Shown here in pieces: positions 63,958 to 64,000 of a stretch of 64,000 nucleotides of DNA. This stretch comes from Perkinsus olseni. Its lineage: Eukaryota; Perkinsozoa; Perkinsida; Perkinsidae. The stretch's first letter is position 1. The number at the start of each line of letters is the position of its first letter. Location: assembly GCA_013115135.1 (NCBI GenBank), contig JABANP010000165.1:1-64000 (forward strand), read 5' to 3'. The translations under genes and the position numbers were made by a program. The notes below the pieces were generated by a model that saw nothing but the letters and a program-made list of their open reading frames with translations, searched no databases and was not told the DNA's origin.

Positions 63958-64000
63958 TGTCTTCACCGGGATTCGAACCCGGGACCTCCTCCTACCTCTG
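63958..64000 (-). tRNA. tRNA, 3' part only (cut by the window end)
   Basis: The minus strand has a canonical T arm (stem CCGGG, loop TTCGAAT, stem CCCGG at about 63966-63982), a 7-nt 3' acceptor strand TGAAGAC and discriminator A ending at 63958. A T-rich run (TTTATTTTTG, 63954-63945) follows as RNA polymerase III terminator. The anticodon lies at or beyond the window edge and cannot be assigned. Confidence 0.85.

Overview
The window is nuclear DNA of a unicellular eukaryote. The housekeeping genes are split by many short GT-AG introns (mostly 41-75 bp) and include a spliceosome subunit (SF3A1), a rotatin-like basal-body protein, M17 leucyl aminopeptidases and a TatD nuclease. The mixture of a rotatin homologue (flagellated cell), tiny introns, a DIRS/PAT-type retroelement and a large family of intronless secreted proteins suggests an alveolate protist, with Perkinsus as my best guess. 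That taxonomic call is inference, not proof.

Layout. 1-0.6 kb: tail of a non-LTR retrotransposon RNase H on the minus strand. 2-50 kb: accessory region holding ten members (eight intact, one frameshifted, one truncated) plus one internally deleted remnant of an unrecognised secreted-protein family, all on the plus strand and all without introns. Interleaved on the minus strand are two M17 aminopeptidase genes (4.0-6.0 and 8.8-11.2 kb) and a rotatin-like gene (14.9-20.8 kb). The family sits in repeated blocks: one tandem duplication at about 20.7-23.87 and 23.87-27.9 kb, and a second pair of paralogous loci around 33.5-35.0/40.5-41.4 and 42.5-45 kb. The second pair is interrupted by a complete PAT/Ngaro-like tyrosine-recombinase retroelement (35,016-40,519). 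A 945-bp non-autonomous hAT-like element lies at 26,663-27,607. 50.3-64 kb: conventional minus-strand gene cluster: TatD nuclease, a small Gly/Lys-rich protein, SF3A1, a group of unassigned exons, a MORN-repeat protein and the 3' part of a tRNA.

The most unusual signals are these. (1) The expanded, single-strand, intronless secreted family shows domain swapping. (2) Paralogous copies differ repeatedly by small insertions in which a segment X of about 6-10 bp has become X-X'-X (X' = reverse complement), a direct-inverted-direct signature seen at ten or more sites. (3) The retroelement carries a textbook -1 frameshift signal, and its polymerase and recombinase lie in one frame separated by a single UAG. 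(4) Paralogous 'empty sites' exist for both the retroelement and the hAT-like element, so both insertions can be reconstructed directly from this sequence.

Exon models for the two aminopeptidases, SF3A1, the TatD gene and the small Gly/Lys-rich gene were built by hand from splice motifs, reading phase and family similarity. The models for the aminopeptidases, SF3A1 and the Gly/Lys-rich gene sum to whole codon counts. The rotatin and MORN genes are only partly modelled.
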